The position numbers were made by a program, and so were the translations under genes. A stretch of DNA of 64,000 nt from an uncultured Bacteroidales bacterium (GTDB lineage Bacteria; Bacteroidota; Bacteroidia; Bacteroidales; Paludibacteraceae): the NCBI GenBank assembly GCA_900319105.1, contig ONND01000004.1, positions 62,001-126,000 on the forward strand, given 5' to 3'. Shown here piece after piece: positions 25,971 through 34,018 of this stretch. Position 1 is the first letter of the stretch; each line of letters begins with the position of its first letter. A model generated the notes under the pieces. It ran no database searches. It had not been told where the DNA came from and saw only the letters and a program-made list of their open reading frames with translations.

Positions 25971-26569
25971 ATGACGATAGCAGATATTCAAAACCTCATT
26001 AAGAACGGAGAGTCACGCACGTTGGAGCTGAAGAAGACCACAGGAGAGTTGCAAGATGGTATGCACTCCGCTTGCGCTATGCAAATTCTGACGGCCTTGA
26101 TAAATGGGGCTCCGGTGTCGGACGTATTATGGAACTATGCAAGGAAGCCAATGCTCCTGAGCCATTCTATACGATAGGCACCAACGAAGTCATCTTGACT
26201 TTCCCGAGACCTCAAAATATCGTAAAGTCAGTAAGTGATTCAGTAAGTCAGTCAGTAAGTAGTCAGCAAGTAGTCAGTAAGTCGGCAGTAAGTTGGCAGC
26301 AAGTAATTGAGACATATTCTTTAGACCCTGCGTTAACTTGGGATAAGATTGAACCATTTTTGCAACAACTAAAATCGCCTCGTTTGTTAAAGGAAATCCT
26401 AAATGCATTAGGGTACAACGATCCATATTATTTTAAGAAAACTTTTATTAATCCTTTGATACAGGCTGGAATTATTTCCATGACTATCCCTGATAAGCCA
26501 ACCAGTTCCAACCAGAAATATGTACTGACAGATAAGGGCGTAAAACTATTAAGTGAAAACGTACGGTAA
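25971..26569 (+). pseudogene. AlbA_2 (Schlafen-type) DNA-binding domain protein, internal deletion
   Basis: The ATG at 25971 opens the standard N-terminus of AlbA_2/RecG-like proteins (MTIADIQNLIKNGESRTLEL, then KKTTGELQDGMHSACA). After about 36 residues the match stops. The C-terminal part of the same family (RYANSDGLDKWGSGVGRIME, then ANAPEPFYTIGTNEVILTF) continues in another frame from about 26072, followed by an SVSQSVSSQQVVS linker and a winged-helix tail to 26569. So the middle of the gene, roughly 250 codons in the usual family, has been lost together with the frame. The promoter is intact, and a C-terminal product from the TTG at 26072 cannot be excluded. Confidence 0.75.
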
Positions 26570-26923
26570 AAAAGTTCGGAGACAAATACACATATAGTCC
26601 GCCATGACGTTAAACCGGTCACAATAAGACATAAAACCGCGCAAAGCGTTGCGCAATAACATATTATTAATTAGCATATCTATTATTTCGTGTCAACCGA
26701 AACCACTGCAAATCGTTTTTAGGATAAGACTCAGAAATAATAAGAATGGGGTAATTGTATAGGATTACTCTATACCTCGATAATAGATGCTCACAATATT
26801 GTGGGTTTCTTAGAGGTGTATGAGTAAGGTCCTATTGCAGTGGTGCCTTGGTTAGACATGATAAGAAACTCACTTTTTCTTGTCATTCGGATTGATAGTT
26901 ATGCACAAAACAACTATCATTCT
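26570..26923. other. Spacer before the restriction cassette
   Basis: No gene seen. It contains GCGCAAAGCGTTGCGC (hairpin near 26638-26654) and an inverted pair ACCACTGCAA (about 26700) and TTGCAGTGGT (about 26837), roughly 130 bases apart. No TAnnTTTG promoter with a good -33 is evident. Confidence 0.4.
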
Positions 26924-28081
26924 ATGGCAGGAAATGCAGATTTAAGTCAAGCAAAAGTGGCGAAAGCAGACGAGTTTTACACGTCACTTCAAGATATAGA
27001 AGCGGAAATGCGGTATTATGAACCTCATTTTCGTGGTAAGACGATCTTTTGTAATTGTGATGACCCTTACGAAAGCAAATTCTTCCAGTACTTCGCAATG
27101 AATTTCAACTATCTTGGTTTGAAAAAACTCATTGCAACCTGCTATAATGGTTCGCCTGTAGCGGATAGTGAACTCCTGCTTTTCCCAGAGGAACACACAA
27201 CGGACAAGAAAGCACGCAAGATAGTTATTACAGAAGTGCTAGACAACAATGGTGATGGTGCGATTGATCTTGCCGATGTAGAGTGGCTTATTCGTAATAA
27301 AAAAAATGTACTGTCCGAACTAAAGGGCAATGGTGATTTTCGTTCGGAGGAATGCATCGAATTACTCAAAGAAGCCGACATTGTTGTTACAAACCCACCA
27401 TTTTCTCTATTTCGGGAGTATTTGGCACAGCTAATCAAATTTGATAAACAATTTCTTATCATCGGCAATATAAATGCCGTTTCGTCTAAAGAGACTTTCC
27501 AACTTATCATGGATAATCGCGTGTGGCTCGGTGCTAGTATTCATAGTGGAGACCGTGAATTTATGATTCCTCCCACATATGAAGTGCGGTCAAAATCATT
27601 GCGAATTGATGAAAAGGGAAATCGATATGTAAGAGTGGTTGGTGTGCGATGGTTTACCAATTTAGATTATCCGCAACGTCATGAAAATTTAGAGTTGTAC
27701 AAGAAATACAATCCTGAGGAATATCCGAAATACGACAATTACGAAGCCATAAACGTCTGTGTAACAAACGAGATTCCTAAAGATTACGAAGGTCCAATGG
27801 GTGTTCCTATTACTTTCCTTGACAAATACAACCCAAACCAATTTGAAATTCTTGGACTTACACAAATAGGCTGTCACGATAAATTGCCAGATACACGTCG
27901 ATATAATGATTATAAAGAATGTCTTACAATAAATGATGTTGAAACGGGTGCTTCTGGTGGTAAAACAAATGAAAATGCAGTGCTTCTCGGTAAAGGCACA
28001 AAAAAGACATACTATAGGAATGATGAAGGACGTATGGTTCATTCGGAATTCAAAAGATTACTAATCCGCAAAATCAAATAA
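26924..28081 (+). CDS. EcoRI-type adenine-specific DNA methyltransferase
   Basis: I choose the ATG at 26924 (MAGNADLSQAKVAKADEFYT), because EcoRI-family methylases begin with this type of sequence; an upstream ATG at 26840 adds 28 residues without similarity. The protein of 385 residues has DEFYTSLQDIEAEM at the start, FCNCDDPYESKFFQYFA, and the catalytic DPPY-type motif as NPPF (157-160, in VVTNPPFSLFREY). It should methylate adenine N6 in a specific DNA site. It is followed after two bases by a DUF262-HNH gene and then an Mrr-like gene. The base composition is more AT-rich than the flanking core genes, suggesting acquisition by transfer. Confidence 0.92.
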   Translation: MAGNADLSQAKVAKADEFYTSLQDIEAEMRYYEPHFRGKTIFCNCDDPYESKFFQYFAMNFNYLGLKKLIATCYNGSPVADSELLLFPEEHTTDKKARKIVITEVLDNNGDGAIDLADVEWLIRNKKNVLSELKGNGDFRSEECIELLKEADIVVTNPPFSLFREYLAQLIKFDKQFLIIGNINAVSSKETFQLIMDNRVWLGASIHSGDREFMIPPTYEVRSKSLRIDEKGNRYVRVVGVRWFTNLDYPQRHENLELYKKYNPEEYPKYDNYEAINVCVTNEIPKDYEGPMGVPITFLDKYNPNQFEILGLTQIGCHDKLPDTRRYNDYKECLTINDVETGASGGKTNENAVLLGKGTKKTYYRNDEGRMVHSEFKRLLIRKIK

Positions 28082-28083
28082 TC

Positions 28084-29187
28084 ATGGAAATCAAACCTCT
28101 TGAATTAACCGTTCGCCAATTATGCGAACAATATGCCGACAATAACGAAGGCGGCGTAGTTGCTTATGGTGGAAAACTGGATGTTCGCCCTCCATATCAA
28201 CGTGAGTTCGTCTATGATCAGAAAGACCGTGACGCTGTTATTGATACCGTGCTTAAAAACTTTCCTCTTAATGTTATGTACTGGGCTGATAGAGAGGATG
28301 GCACGTATGAAATAATAGATGGGCAGCAACGCACGATTAGTATTTGTCAATACGTGACAAACGTGTTTAGTATTGTTGTAGATGGTATGCCGCGCAAGTT
28401 TTTCAATCTGACTAAAGACATACAAGAGAAGATTTTGGACTACAAACTATTTATATATGTGTGTCGTGGCACAGAAAGCGAGAAACTGGATTGGTTCAAG
28501 ACCATTAACATTGCAGGCAAAGTGCTCAATCAGCAAGAACTGCGTAATGCAGTTTATCATGGGGCATGGCTGACAGATGCCAAACGTTATTTCAGTAAAA
28601 CAAACGGACCTGCTGCACAAATGAGCAAAAACTATGTCGGAAAAGTAGCTAACAGGCAAGAGATATTGGAAACGGCTCTTTCATGGATTTCTGGCGGAAA
28701 GGTTCAGGAATATATGGATGACCACGCCAAAGATGCAAATGCCCAACCTTTGAAAGACTACTTTGAGGCAGTTATAGAGTGGATTGGTCTTACTTTTCCC
28801 AAAGTGCGTGCTACACAAATGAAAGGGGTTAATTGGGGCGAATTATACAACCGCTACAAAGATGAGCAATGGGACGTGAACGAGTTGGAAGAAGAAATAG
28901 CTCGTTTGATGAAGGATAGCGATGTAACAAATAAATCAGGCATATATGTATATGTACTCGATCCGGATAAACAGGAAAAAGTACTAAGTATTCGCACATT
29001 TGATGACAACACACGTCGCTCCGTATATGAGAAACAAGAAGGTAAGTGCTACTATTGCGGCAAACCTTTCCCGATAGAAAAAATGCATGCCGACCATATA
29101 TTACCTTGGTCGAAAGGAGGCAGAACTATCGAAGATAACTGCTGTATGGCATGCATAGAGTGTAACCTGAAGAAATCTAACAAATAA
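28084..29187 (+). CDS. DUF262 and HNH nuclease protein (GmrSD-like)
   Basis: A 367-residue protein. The N-terminal DUF262 domain has the ParB-like PPYQREFVYDQKDRD and IIDGQQRT (DGQQR, residues 79-83) motifs. The C-terminus is a zinc-binding HNH domain: CYYCGKPF, MHADHILPWSKGG, then ENCCMACIECNLKKSNK-like ending, with the His-Asp-His and two CxxC pairs intact. DUF262 proteins with a fused HNH resemble GmrSD and related restriction factors. Tight spacing (2 bases after the methylase, 1 base before the Mrr gene) indicates one transcript. It is probably a nuclease of the cassette; whether its cleavage is blocked or triggered by the neighbouring methylation is unknown. Confidence 0.88.
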   Translation: MEIKPLELTVRQLCEQYADNNEGGVVAYGGKLDVRPPYQREFVYDQKDRDAVIDTVLKNFPLNVMYWADREDGTYEIIDGQQRTISICQYVTNVFSIVVDGMPRKFFNLTKDIQEKILDYKLFIYVCRGTESEKLDWFKTINIAGKVLNQQELRNAVYHGAWLTDAKRYFSKTNGPAAQMSKNYVGKVANRQEILETALSWISGGKVQEYMDDHAKDANAQPLKDYFEAVIEWIGLTFPKVRATQMKGVNWGELYNRYKDEQWDVNELEEEIARLMKDSDVTNKSGIYVYVLDPDKQEKVLSIRTFDDNTRRSVYEKQEGKCYYCGKPFPIEKMHADHILPWSKGGRTIEDNCCMACIECNLKKSNK

Positions 29188-29188
29188 T

Positions 29189-30088
29189 ATGGCTAAAGAA
29201 GAATTCAGCAGAACGCAAGCCTGCGCTACGAAAACATTGTACGCAGTAATGCAAGAAATGTCTCGTCGCGGTGGGAGTATGCCCGCAAAAGAGATTTATC
29301 CGTGGGTAGAGGGTAATGTAGAACTTACTGATTGGGAAAAAGAGCCTGCCGGTAAAATGAAGTACATTCGCTGGACGAATAGTTTCCAATTCTATTCCAT
29401 AGATTATCAGAAGGCTGGTTTTATCGTAAAGAAAAACGGCTCATGGTATATTACGCCGGAGGGAGAAAAAGCGCTGAAGAAATCTCCAAAGGAGGTAATG
29501 AACATTGCGCGTGCGGCTTATAAGGAGTGGAAGAAAACGCAAGTCGTTGAAATCCCCACAGAGGAAGAACTAAATGATGAGACGGCGGAGAAAGATTACT
29601 CCATGAGCCTTGATGTGCTGGAGTCGGATGCTCGGGAAGGCATAAAGCATTATATTAATTCCAAGAGCCCGTATGAGTTTCAGGATTTAGTCGCCGCTCT
29701 TTTGCGGGCAATGGGATACCACACTCCATTCATTGCACCTAAAGGAAAGGATGGAGGCATTGATATTATCGCCTACTTAGATCCTCTTGGAGCACAGACA
29801 CCACGTATAAAAGTGCAAGTGAAGCACAAACCGGACACCGCAATCGGCGCTGCGGAGGTACGTGCCTTGTCGGGCGTATTGAAAACAGGTGATATTGCTT
29901 TGTTTGTCACCAGCGGAACTTATACTGCTGATGCACGCAATGCAGCAACTACGAATGATAAGTTTATTCGTCTAATAGATGGAGAACTATTTATAGACAT
30001 GTGGCAGGAATACTATGATAAGATGACGGATGAGGACAAAAACCGCCTCCCTCTCAAACGAATCGCATTCCTAGGTTGCAACGAATAA
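29189..30088 (+). CDS. Mrr-like restriction endonuclease
   Basis: A 299-residue protein. Residues about 5-115 form a winged-helix Mrr N-terminal domain (MSRRGGSMPAKEIYPWVEG, YITPEGEKALKKSP). Residues about 155-280 form a PD-(D/E)xK nuclease domain: EFQDLVAALLRAMGY, then GKDGGIDIIAY (Asp192) and KVQVKHK (QxK, 210-212), the usual Mrr_cat triad. Mrr enzymes typically cut modified DNA, which is notable beside a methylase. It is the last gene of the three-gene cassette and is followed by a hairpin. Confidence 0.9.
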   Translation: MAKEEFSRTQACATKTLYAVMQEMSRRGGSMPAKEIYPWVEGNVELTDWEKEPAGKMKYIRWTNSFQFYSIDYQKAGFIVKKNGSWYITPEGEKALKKSPKEVMNIARAAYKEWKKTQVVEIPTEEELNDETAEKDYSMSLDVLESDAREGIKHYINSKSPYEFQDLVAALLRAMGYHTPFIAPKGKDGGIDIIAYLDPLGAQTPRIKVQVKHKPDTAIGAAEVRALSGVLKTGDIALFVTSGTYTADARNAATTNDKFIRLIDGELFIDMWQEYYDKMTDEDKNRLPLKRIAFLGCNE

Positions 30089-30132
30089 TTCTCCGTTCTT
30101 CTCATCGCTAATCAAACCGATGGAGTAAACCC

Positions 30133-30161
30133 AACCGCCCCGCATAGTTAGCGAGGCGGTT
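30133..30161 (+). terminator. Terminator-like hairpin after the restriction cassette
   Basis: AACCGCC (30133-30139) pairs with GGCGGTT (30155-30161), with CGC/GCG pairing inside. Only a short T-rich tail follows. Confidence 0.55.
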
Positions 30162-30329
30162 TGTGTATCACGTTAGCCACGAGATAAGCAAATAATGTTT
30201 TGATTTTGCAATGATATATGCGTAAGTTTCTTTTACGAATGAAAACAAGATGAGAGAGAAAAAAGAACTCCAATAATCCTATATATTTATGAAGAAATGA
30301 AGAAATTTGGCATTTTTTTCAAAAAATAT

Positions 30330-30360
30330 TTGCGTATGTCAAAAAAAAGCAGTACCTTTG
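30330..30360 (+). promoter_or_regulatory. Promoter of rpmB-rpmG-DUF4295
   Basis: TTG (30330-30332), a 20-base spacer with GTC-A8-GCAG, then TACCTTTG (30353-30360). Confidence 0.88.
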
Positions 30361-30433
30361 CGCGATTTTTCGTGTAACGTGTAATTATGCGAAAAATACC
30401 TAAGATTGAAAAAAATATAAAATATATAATACA

Positions 30434-30670
30434 ATGTCAAAGATTTGTCAAATTACAGGCAAGAAAGCCATGGGCGGATGCAACGTCTCGCACTCGAAGC
30501 GCCACACTAAGAGGAACTTCGATGTGAACCTTTTCCGCCGCAAGTTCTACTGGGTAGAACAGGATGTATGGATCGAGCTGAACGTGAGTGCAGCAGGTCT
30601 GAGAACTATTAACAAGATCGGCCTCGACAACGCGCTGAAACAAGCTGCGGAGAAGGGCTATCTCTATTAA
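30434..30670 (+). CDS. rpmB: 50S ribosomal protein L28
   Basis: A 78-residue protein beginning [20 protein letters not shown] and continuing [12 protein letters not shown], the L28 signature. It binds 23S rRNA in the large subunit. It is the first gene of the rpmB-rpmG-DUF4295 operon that is usual in Bacteroidetes and follows a strong promoter with a leader of about 67 bases. Confidence 0.97.
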   Translation: MSKICQITGKKAMGGCNVSHSKRHTKRNFDVNLFRRKFYWVEQDVWIELNVSAAGLRTINKIGLDNALKQAAEKGYLY

Positions 30671-30687
30671 ACGAAAGGAGTTGAACA

Positions 30688-30876
30688 ATGGCAAAGAAAT
30701 CGAAAGAAGCACGCGTTCAGGTTATCCTCGAGTGCACTGAGCAAAAAGCCAGCGGAGTTCCGGGAATGTCTCGTTACATCACCACCAAGAACCGTAAGAA
30801 CACTCCGGACCGTTTGGAACTGATGAAGTACAATCCCTATTTGAAGAAATACACCCTTCATAAGGAGATTAAGTAA
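30688..30876 (+). CDS. rpmG: 50S ribosomal protein L33
   Basis: A 62-residue protein ([20 protein letters not shown]...[20 protein letters not shown]) matching L33. The zinc-type CxxC pairs are absent, so it is the cysteine-poor form. It lies 17 bases after rpmB, with AAAGGAG as a plausible ribosome-binding site. Confidence 0.97.
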   Translation: MAKKSKEARVQVILECTEQKASGVPGMSRYITTKNRKNTPDRLELMKYNPYLKKYTLHKEIK

Positions 30877-30905
30877 TTAACCCGTAATTAGAAAGGCTTA
30901 GAACT

Positions 30906-31058
30906 ATGGCAAAGAAAGCGGTCGCAACACTGCAAACCGGTAACTCCGGACGCGCGCACTCTAAGTGCATCAAGATGGTTAAGTCGCCTAAGACCGGTGC
31001 TTACATCTTCCAGGAGGAGATCGTTCTGAACGAGAAGGTGAACGAGTACTTCAAGTAA
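30906..31058 (+). CDS. DUF4295 small ribosome-linked protein
   Basis: A 50-residue basic protein (MAKKAVATLQTGNSGRAHSK, then CIKMVKSPKTGAYIFQEEIV and LNEKVNEYFK). It matches the DUF4295 family found directly after rpmG in Bacteroidetes. The position suggests a ribosomal or translation-associated role. The molecular function is not known to me. Confidence 0.9.
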   Translation: MAKKAVATLQTGNSGRAHSKCIKMVKSPKTGAYIFQEEIVLNEKVNEYFK

Positions 31059-31109
31059 TGGAGCTCTAAAAGAGCAAAGAAGTTTTTCATGAAAAAAATC
31101 GATATACAT

Positions 31110-31140
31110 TTGCGTATGTCGATTTTTTTTTATACCTTTG
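31110..31140 (+). promoter_or_regulatory. Promoter upstream of 31179 gene
   Basis: TTG (31110-31112), a 20-base spacer, TACCTTTG (31133-31140). The TTTGCGTATGTC around the -33 is the same as at rpmB. Confidence 0.85.
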
Positions 31141-31178
31141 CGCCGAAAATAGTATTAACCGATTAAACAACTATCATT

Positions 31179-31670
31179 ATGAAGAAGTTTTTAACTGTTT
31201 TGCTCGTGAGCGTCTTTGCTGTGGGCGCAATGGCTCAGTCTCCTGTTTTCCGTGTGGGAGATAAGTACATGATGGATGGTCATATGATGACCAAAAAGGA
31301 GTACAGAGGCTATCTGAAGAACGCTTGCCCCGAGGCCTTTGAACTATTCAATAACGGTTATAAACTCTCCATCGCAGGCTGGTCTTGTTTGGGCTCAGGA
31401 CTGGTGATCAACTCCATTGGAGGCGCTCTGCTGCGCAAATATTATAATAGCGAAAAAGATGATACGGATCTTGTTTACGAATTCGGATCGTCTTTATCCT
31501 CTCTTGGATCAGGTCTTACTACGGTAGGTATCGTGTGTCTGAGTGTGGGCTATACGCGAATGCATAAGTCCGTCAACCTCTATAATATAGAGAAAGCTCA
31601 CCGGCCTGACCTCCGTTGGGTGCTCGCGCTCAATAACCAGGGAGGTATGTCTGTAGCCATGCAGTTCTGA
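31179..31670 (+). CDS. Secreted or membrane protein of unknown function
   Basis: A 163-residue protein with a clear signal peptide (MKKFLTVLLVSVFAVGAMAQ). The mature part has two glycine-rich hydrophobic stretches (LSIAGWSCLGSGLVINSIGG and SSLGSGLTTVGIVCLSVGY) and ends in SVAMQF, compatible with a small envelope protein. I do not recognise the family. It is followed after one base by the lipid-kinase gene and has its own strong promoter, so the two are likely co-transcribed. Confidence 0.7.
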   Translation: MKKFLTVLLVSVFAVGAMAQSPVFRVGDKYMMDGHMMTKKEYRGYLKNACPEAFELFNNGYKLSIAGWSCLGSGLVINSIGGALLRKYYNSEKDDTDLVYEFGSSLSSLGSGLTTVGIVCLSVGYTRMHKSVNLYNIEKAHRPDLRWVLALNNQGGMSVAMQF

Positions 31671-31671
31671 G

Positions 31672-32595
31672 ATGTTAGGCATCATCATCAATCCCAAATC
31701 CGGCAAGAAAGCCTTTCGCGCGCAGCGTATCTATCTATGGAAACTGCTGCGGAAGCGTCATATGCCTTTTGCGTACCGCGTGACCAAATATGCCGGACAT
31801 GCGATTGAGTTAGCGCGAGAATTGGTAGAGAAGGGATATAATGAGATTCTTGTCTTAGGGGGCGATGGAACACTCTCGGAGGCGGTGAACGGTATCATGC
31901 GTGCTACGCTCACACCTGCGCAACGCGCGAATATACAAATAGGTCTCATGCCGCGAGGAACGGGAAACGATTGGGGGCGGTATTGGCGGCTTACCAAGAA
32001 CCATAAAGAGTCGCTGCGCCGGTTCTTCGAGGGAACGGGGCATCCCATAGACATCGGTTGCGTCACCTACTGGCGCAACGGCATCGAGCATCATCGCTAT
32101 TTCATCAATTCGGTCGGTTTTGGCGTGGATCCGCTCTGCTGCCGGAAAGCGGAGACTCTCAAGCTTTATGTCGGTTCGCATCATGTGAACTACGTCCTCG
32201 GTCTCATTGCGGCAGTCATGGAGCATAAAGCGCAGCATATGGTCCTGACCGTGGATGGCAAAGAGACGGTGAATGACCTGCTCTTCACGATGAATATCGG
32301 TAACGGACCCTTCTCCGGCGGAGGAATACGCCAGAACCCCGAGGCGGATCCAACGGACGGGCTCTTCCATGCGATGTTCGTCCGCAAACCGACATTCATG
32401 CAGATCCTCAAAGCGCTTCCGAACTTGTTCAACGGACGTTTGACCGAACTGCCGTTTGTCTATCCGATATGCGGCAAAGAGATAGAGATCAGTTACCGCA
32501 AGCATATCCTCTTTGAGGCGGACGGTATTCTGGAGAATATCATCGGCCCGTGCCAAGTGACCTGCATCCATCATGCCCTTCAGTTCAAATGTTGA
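31672..32595 (+). CDS. Diacylglycerol kinase-like lipid kinase (YegS/BmrU family)
   Basis: A 307-residue protein with the DAGK catalytic pattern: IINPKSGKK near the start, LVLGGDGTLSEAVNGI (GGDGT nucleotide motif) and LMPRGTGNDWGR. The C-terminal lobe has NIGNGPFSGGGIRQNPEADPTDG, then FEADGE-like (LFEADGILE). It phosphorylates a lipid substrate such as diacylglycerol or a sphingoid base at the membrane. Bacteroidetes make sphingolipids, so either is possible. It overlaps the following gene by 23 bases if that gene starts at 32573. Confidence 0.9.
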   Translation: MLGIIINPKSGKKAFRAQRIYLWKLLRKRHMPFAYRVTKYAGHAIELARELVEKGYNEILVLGGDGTLSEAVNGIMRATLTPAQRANIQIGLMPRGTGNDWGRYWRLTKNHKESLRRFFEGTGHPIDIGCVTYWRNGIEHHRYFINSVGFGVDPLCCRKAETLKLYVGSHHVNYVLGLIAAVMEHKAQHMVLTVDGKETVNDLLFTMNIGNGPFSGGGIRQNPEADPTDGLFHAMFVRKPTFMQILKALPNLFNGRLTELPFVYPICGKEIEISYRKHILFEADGILENIIGPCQVTCIHHALQFKC

Positions 32596-34018
32596 TAATT
32601 CAAGACTTATGATCAAGCAACAAGGTTCCAATAGAATTTATACCCGGGAGACCGAAGAGAACGGTCGTTCCGTCATCCGTGTCGCGGGCACTAACCGCGA
32701 CGAGAATCGCGCCTTCATTTATATGGCGCGTCATTTCCATGCGCTCGGGCTGCCGGTACCCGAACTGTATTGGGTGAGTGATGATGAGATGAGTTACACC
32801 CAGGAAGATCTGGGGGATACCATCCTCTTCGATGCTATCAGGCAGGGACGCGAGACCGGCGTCTTCTCCGGCGACGAGCGCACCTTATTAGAACGCACGT
32901 TGCGCGCGCTCGCACACGTACAGGTAGAGGGAGCGCGTGATTTTGACTGGAGCGTCTGTTTTCCGGTGCCCGCCATGGACGAGCGTTCCATCCGATGGGA
33001 CCTCAATTATTTCAAATACTGCTTCCTCAAAGGCACCAAGATCGAGTTCTCCGAACCGGATTTAGAGGATGATTTTGATAAATTAGTCTGTGCTCTGTCA
33101 GCCGCAGGCGGTCTGTCTTCTGTCAGCGCCAGCGGTCTTTCAACTTTCTTGTACCGCGATTTCCAGAGCCGTAATGTGATGATCAAAGACGGTAAGCCGT
33201 ACTTCATTGATTTCCAAGGCGGTCGTCGCGGACCGACACAGTACGATGTGGCTTCGTTTCTATGGCAGGCCAAAGCGAACTTCCCGCAGGACCTTCGCGA
33301 TGAACTGATTGACATCTATTTGGACGAACTCAAGAAGCTTCAGCCCTGCATGGCTGAAAACGCCTGGCGCGCCGCCTTGCCGCATTTTGTGCTGTTCAGA
33401 ACGCTGCAGGTGCTCGGCGCGTACGGCTACAGAGGCTATTTTGAACGCAAACCCCATTTCTTGGAGTCTATTCCGCAAGCCCTCAAAAACTTGAAAGAAC
33501 TCTTCTCGCAAAACCCGGAATTGCAACAAGAATATTCGACGATTTTTGCACTCTCTAATCAATTGTCAATCCCGACGGTCGAACGACGGTCGAACGACAG
33601 TCAAAGCCTCTGTAAGGATCTTGTTGTGACCATCTATTCTTTCTCCTTCAAACGCGGAATACCGGCCGATGAGTCCGGTAACGGAGGCGGGTACGTCTTT
33701 GACTGCCGCTCGACCCATAACCCCGGTAAGTACGAGGAGTACAAGACCTTGACCGGGCTGGATCAGCCGGTAATTGATTTTCTGGAGAAAGACGGAGAGA
33801 TATTGACTTTCCTGGATTCGGTGGATAAACTGATAGACCATCATGTGGAGCGTTTCCTCGAACGAGGTTTTACCCACTTGCAGGTGGCCTTCGGCTGTAC
33901 GGGCGGGCAACACCGTTCTGTCTATTGCGCCGAGCATGTAGCTAACCATCTGAAGGATAAATACGGTGTGACTATCCATCTCATCCACCGCGAACGGGGT
34001 ATAACGAAAACATTTTAA
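32573..34018 (+). CDS. AmgK-like sugar kinase fused to RapZ C-terminal domain
   Basis: A 481-residue two-part protein. Residues about 15-330 are an APH-type kinase: QGSNRIYTRE, then catalytic LYRDFQSRNVMI (HRD equivalent) and FIDFQGGRRGP (metal loop). Residues about 355-481 match the RapZ C-terminal domain (VVTIYSFSFKRGIPA, FDCRSTHNPG, FGCTGGQHRSV). Together with the MurU-like gene directly downstream this suggests anomeric phosphorylation of MurNAc/GlcNAc in cell-wall recycling, with RapZ-like sensing of an amino-sugar phosphate. Residues about 173-192 (LSAAGGLSSVSASGLSTF) are repeat-derived, and the linker (TVERRSNDSQS) contains an 11-bp DNA repeat. An alternative start is the ATG at 32609. 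Confidence 0.85.
   Translation: MPFSSNVDNSRLMIKQQGSNRIYTRETEENGRSVIRVAGTNRDENRAFIYMARHFHALGLPVPELYWVSDDEMSYTQEDLGDTILFDAIRQGRETGVFSGDERTLLERTLRALAHVQVEGARDFDWSVCFPVPAMDERSIRWDLNYFKYCFLKGTKIEFSEPDLEDDFDKLVCALSAAGGLSSVSASGLSTFLYRDFQSRNVMIKDGKPYFIDFQGGRRGPTQYDVASFLWQAKANFPQDLRDELIDIYLDELKKLQPCMAENAWRAALPHFVLFRTLQVLGAYGYRGYFERKPHFLESIPQALKNLKELFSQNPELQQEYSTIFALSNQLSIPTVERRSNDSQSLCKDLVVTIYSFSFKRGIPADESGNGGGYVFDCRSTHNPGKYEEYKTLTGLDQPVIDFLEKDGEILTFLDSVDKLIDHHVERFLERGFTHLQVAFGCTGGQHRSVYCAEHVANHLKDKYGVTIHLIHRERGITKTF
33093..33148. repeat. AGCG-core repeat inside the AmgK-like gene
   Basis: CTGTCAGCCGCAGGCGGTC and CTGTCAGCGCCAGCGGTC in tandem, then a TTTCAACTTTC tail. In frame as SAAGGLSSVSASGLST, just before the catalytic LYRDFQ motif. 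Confidence 0.85.

Noticed and set aside
26700..26846. ACCACTGCAA/TTGCAGTGGT pair as ends of an insertion sequence
   Set aside because: Only ten bases, no transposase and no target duplication seen; the right copy is close to the cassette but not at a clear border.
26840..26923. Upstream ATG as the methylase start
   Set aside because: The extra 28 residues have no family similarity, while the ATG at 26924 matches the usual N-terminus.
31063..31075. GCTCT-AAA-AGAGC hairpin after the DUF4295 gene as terminator
   Set aside because: Five base pairs and a distant T run; too weak to list as a feature.
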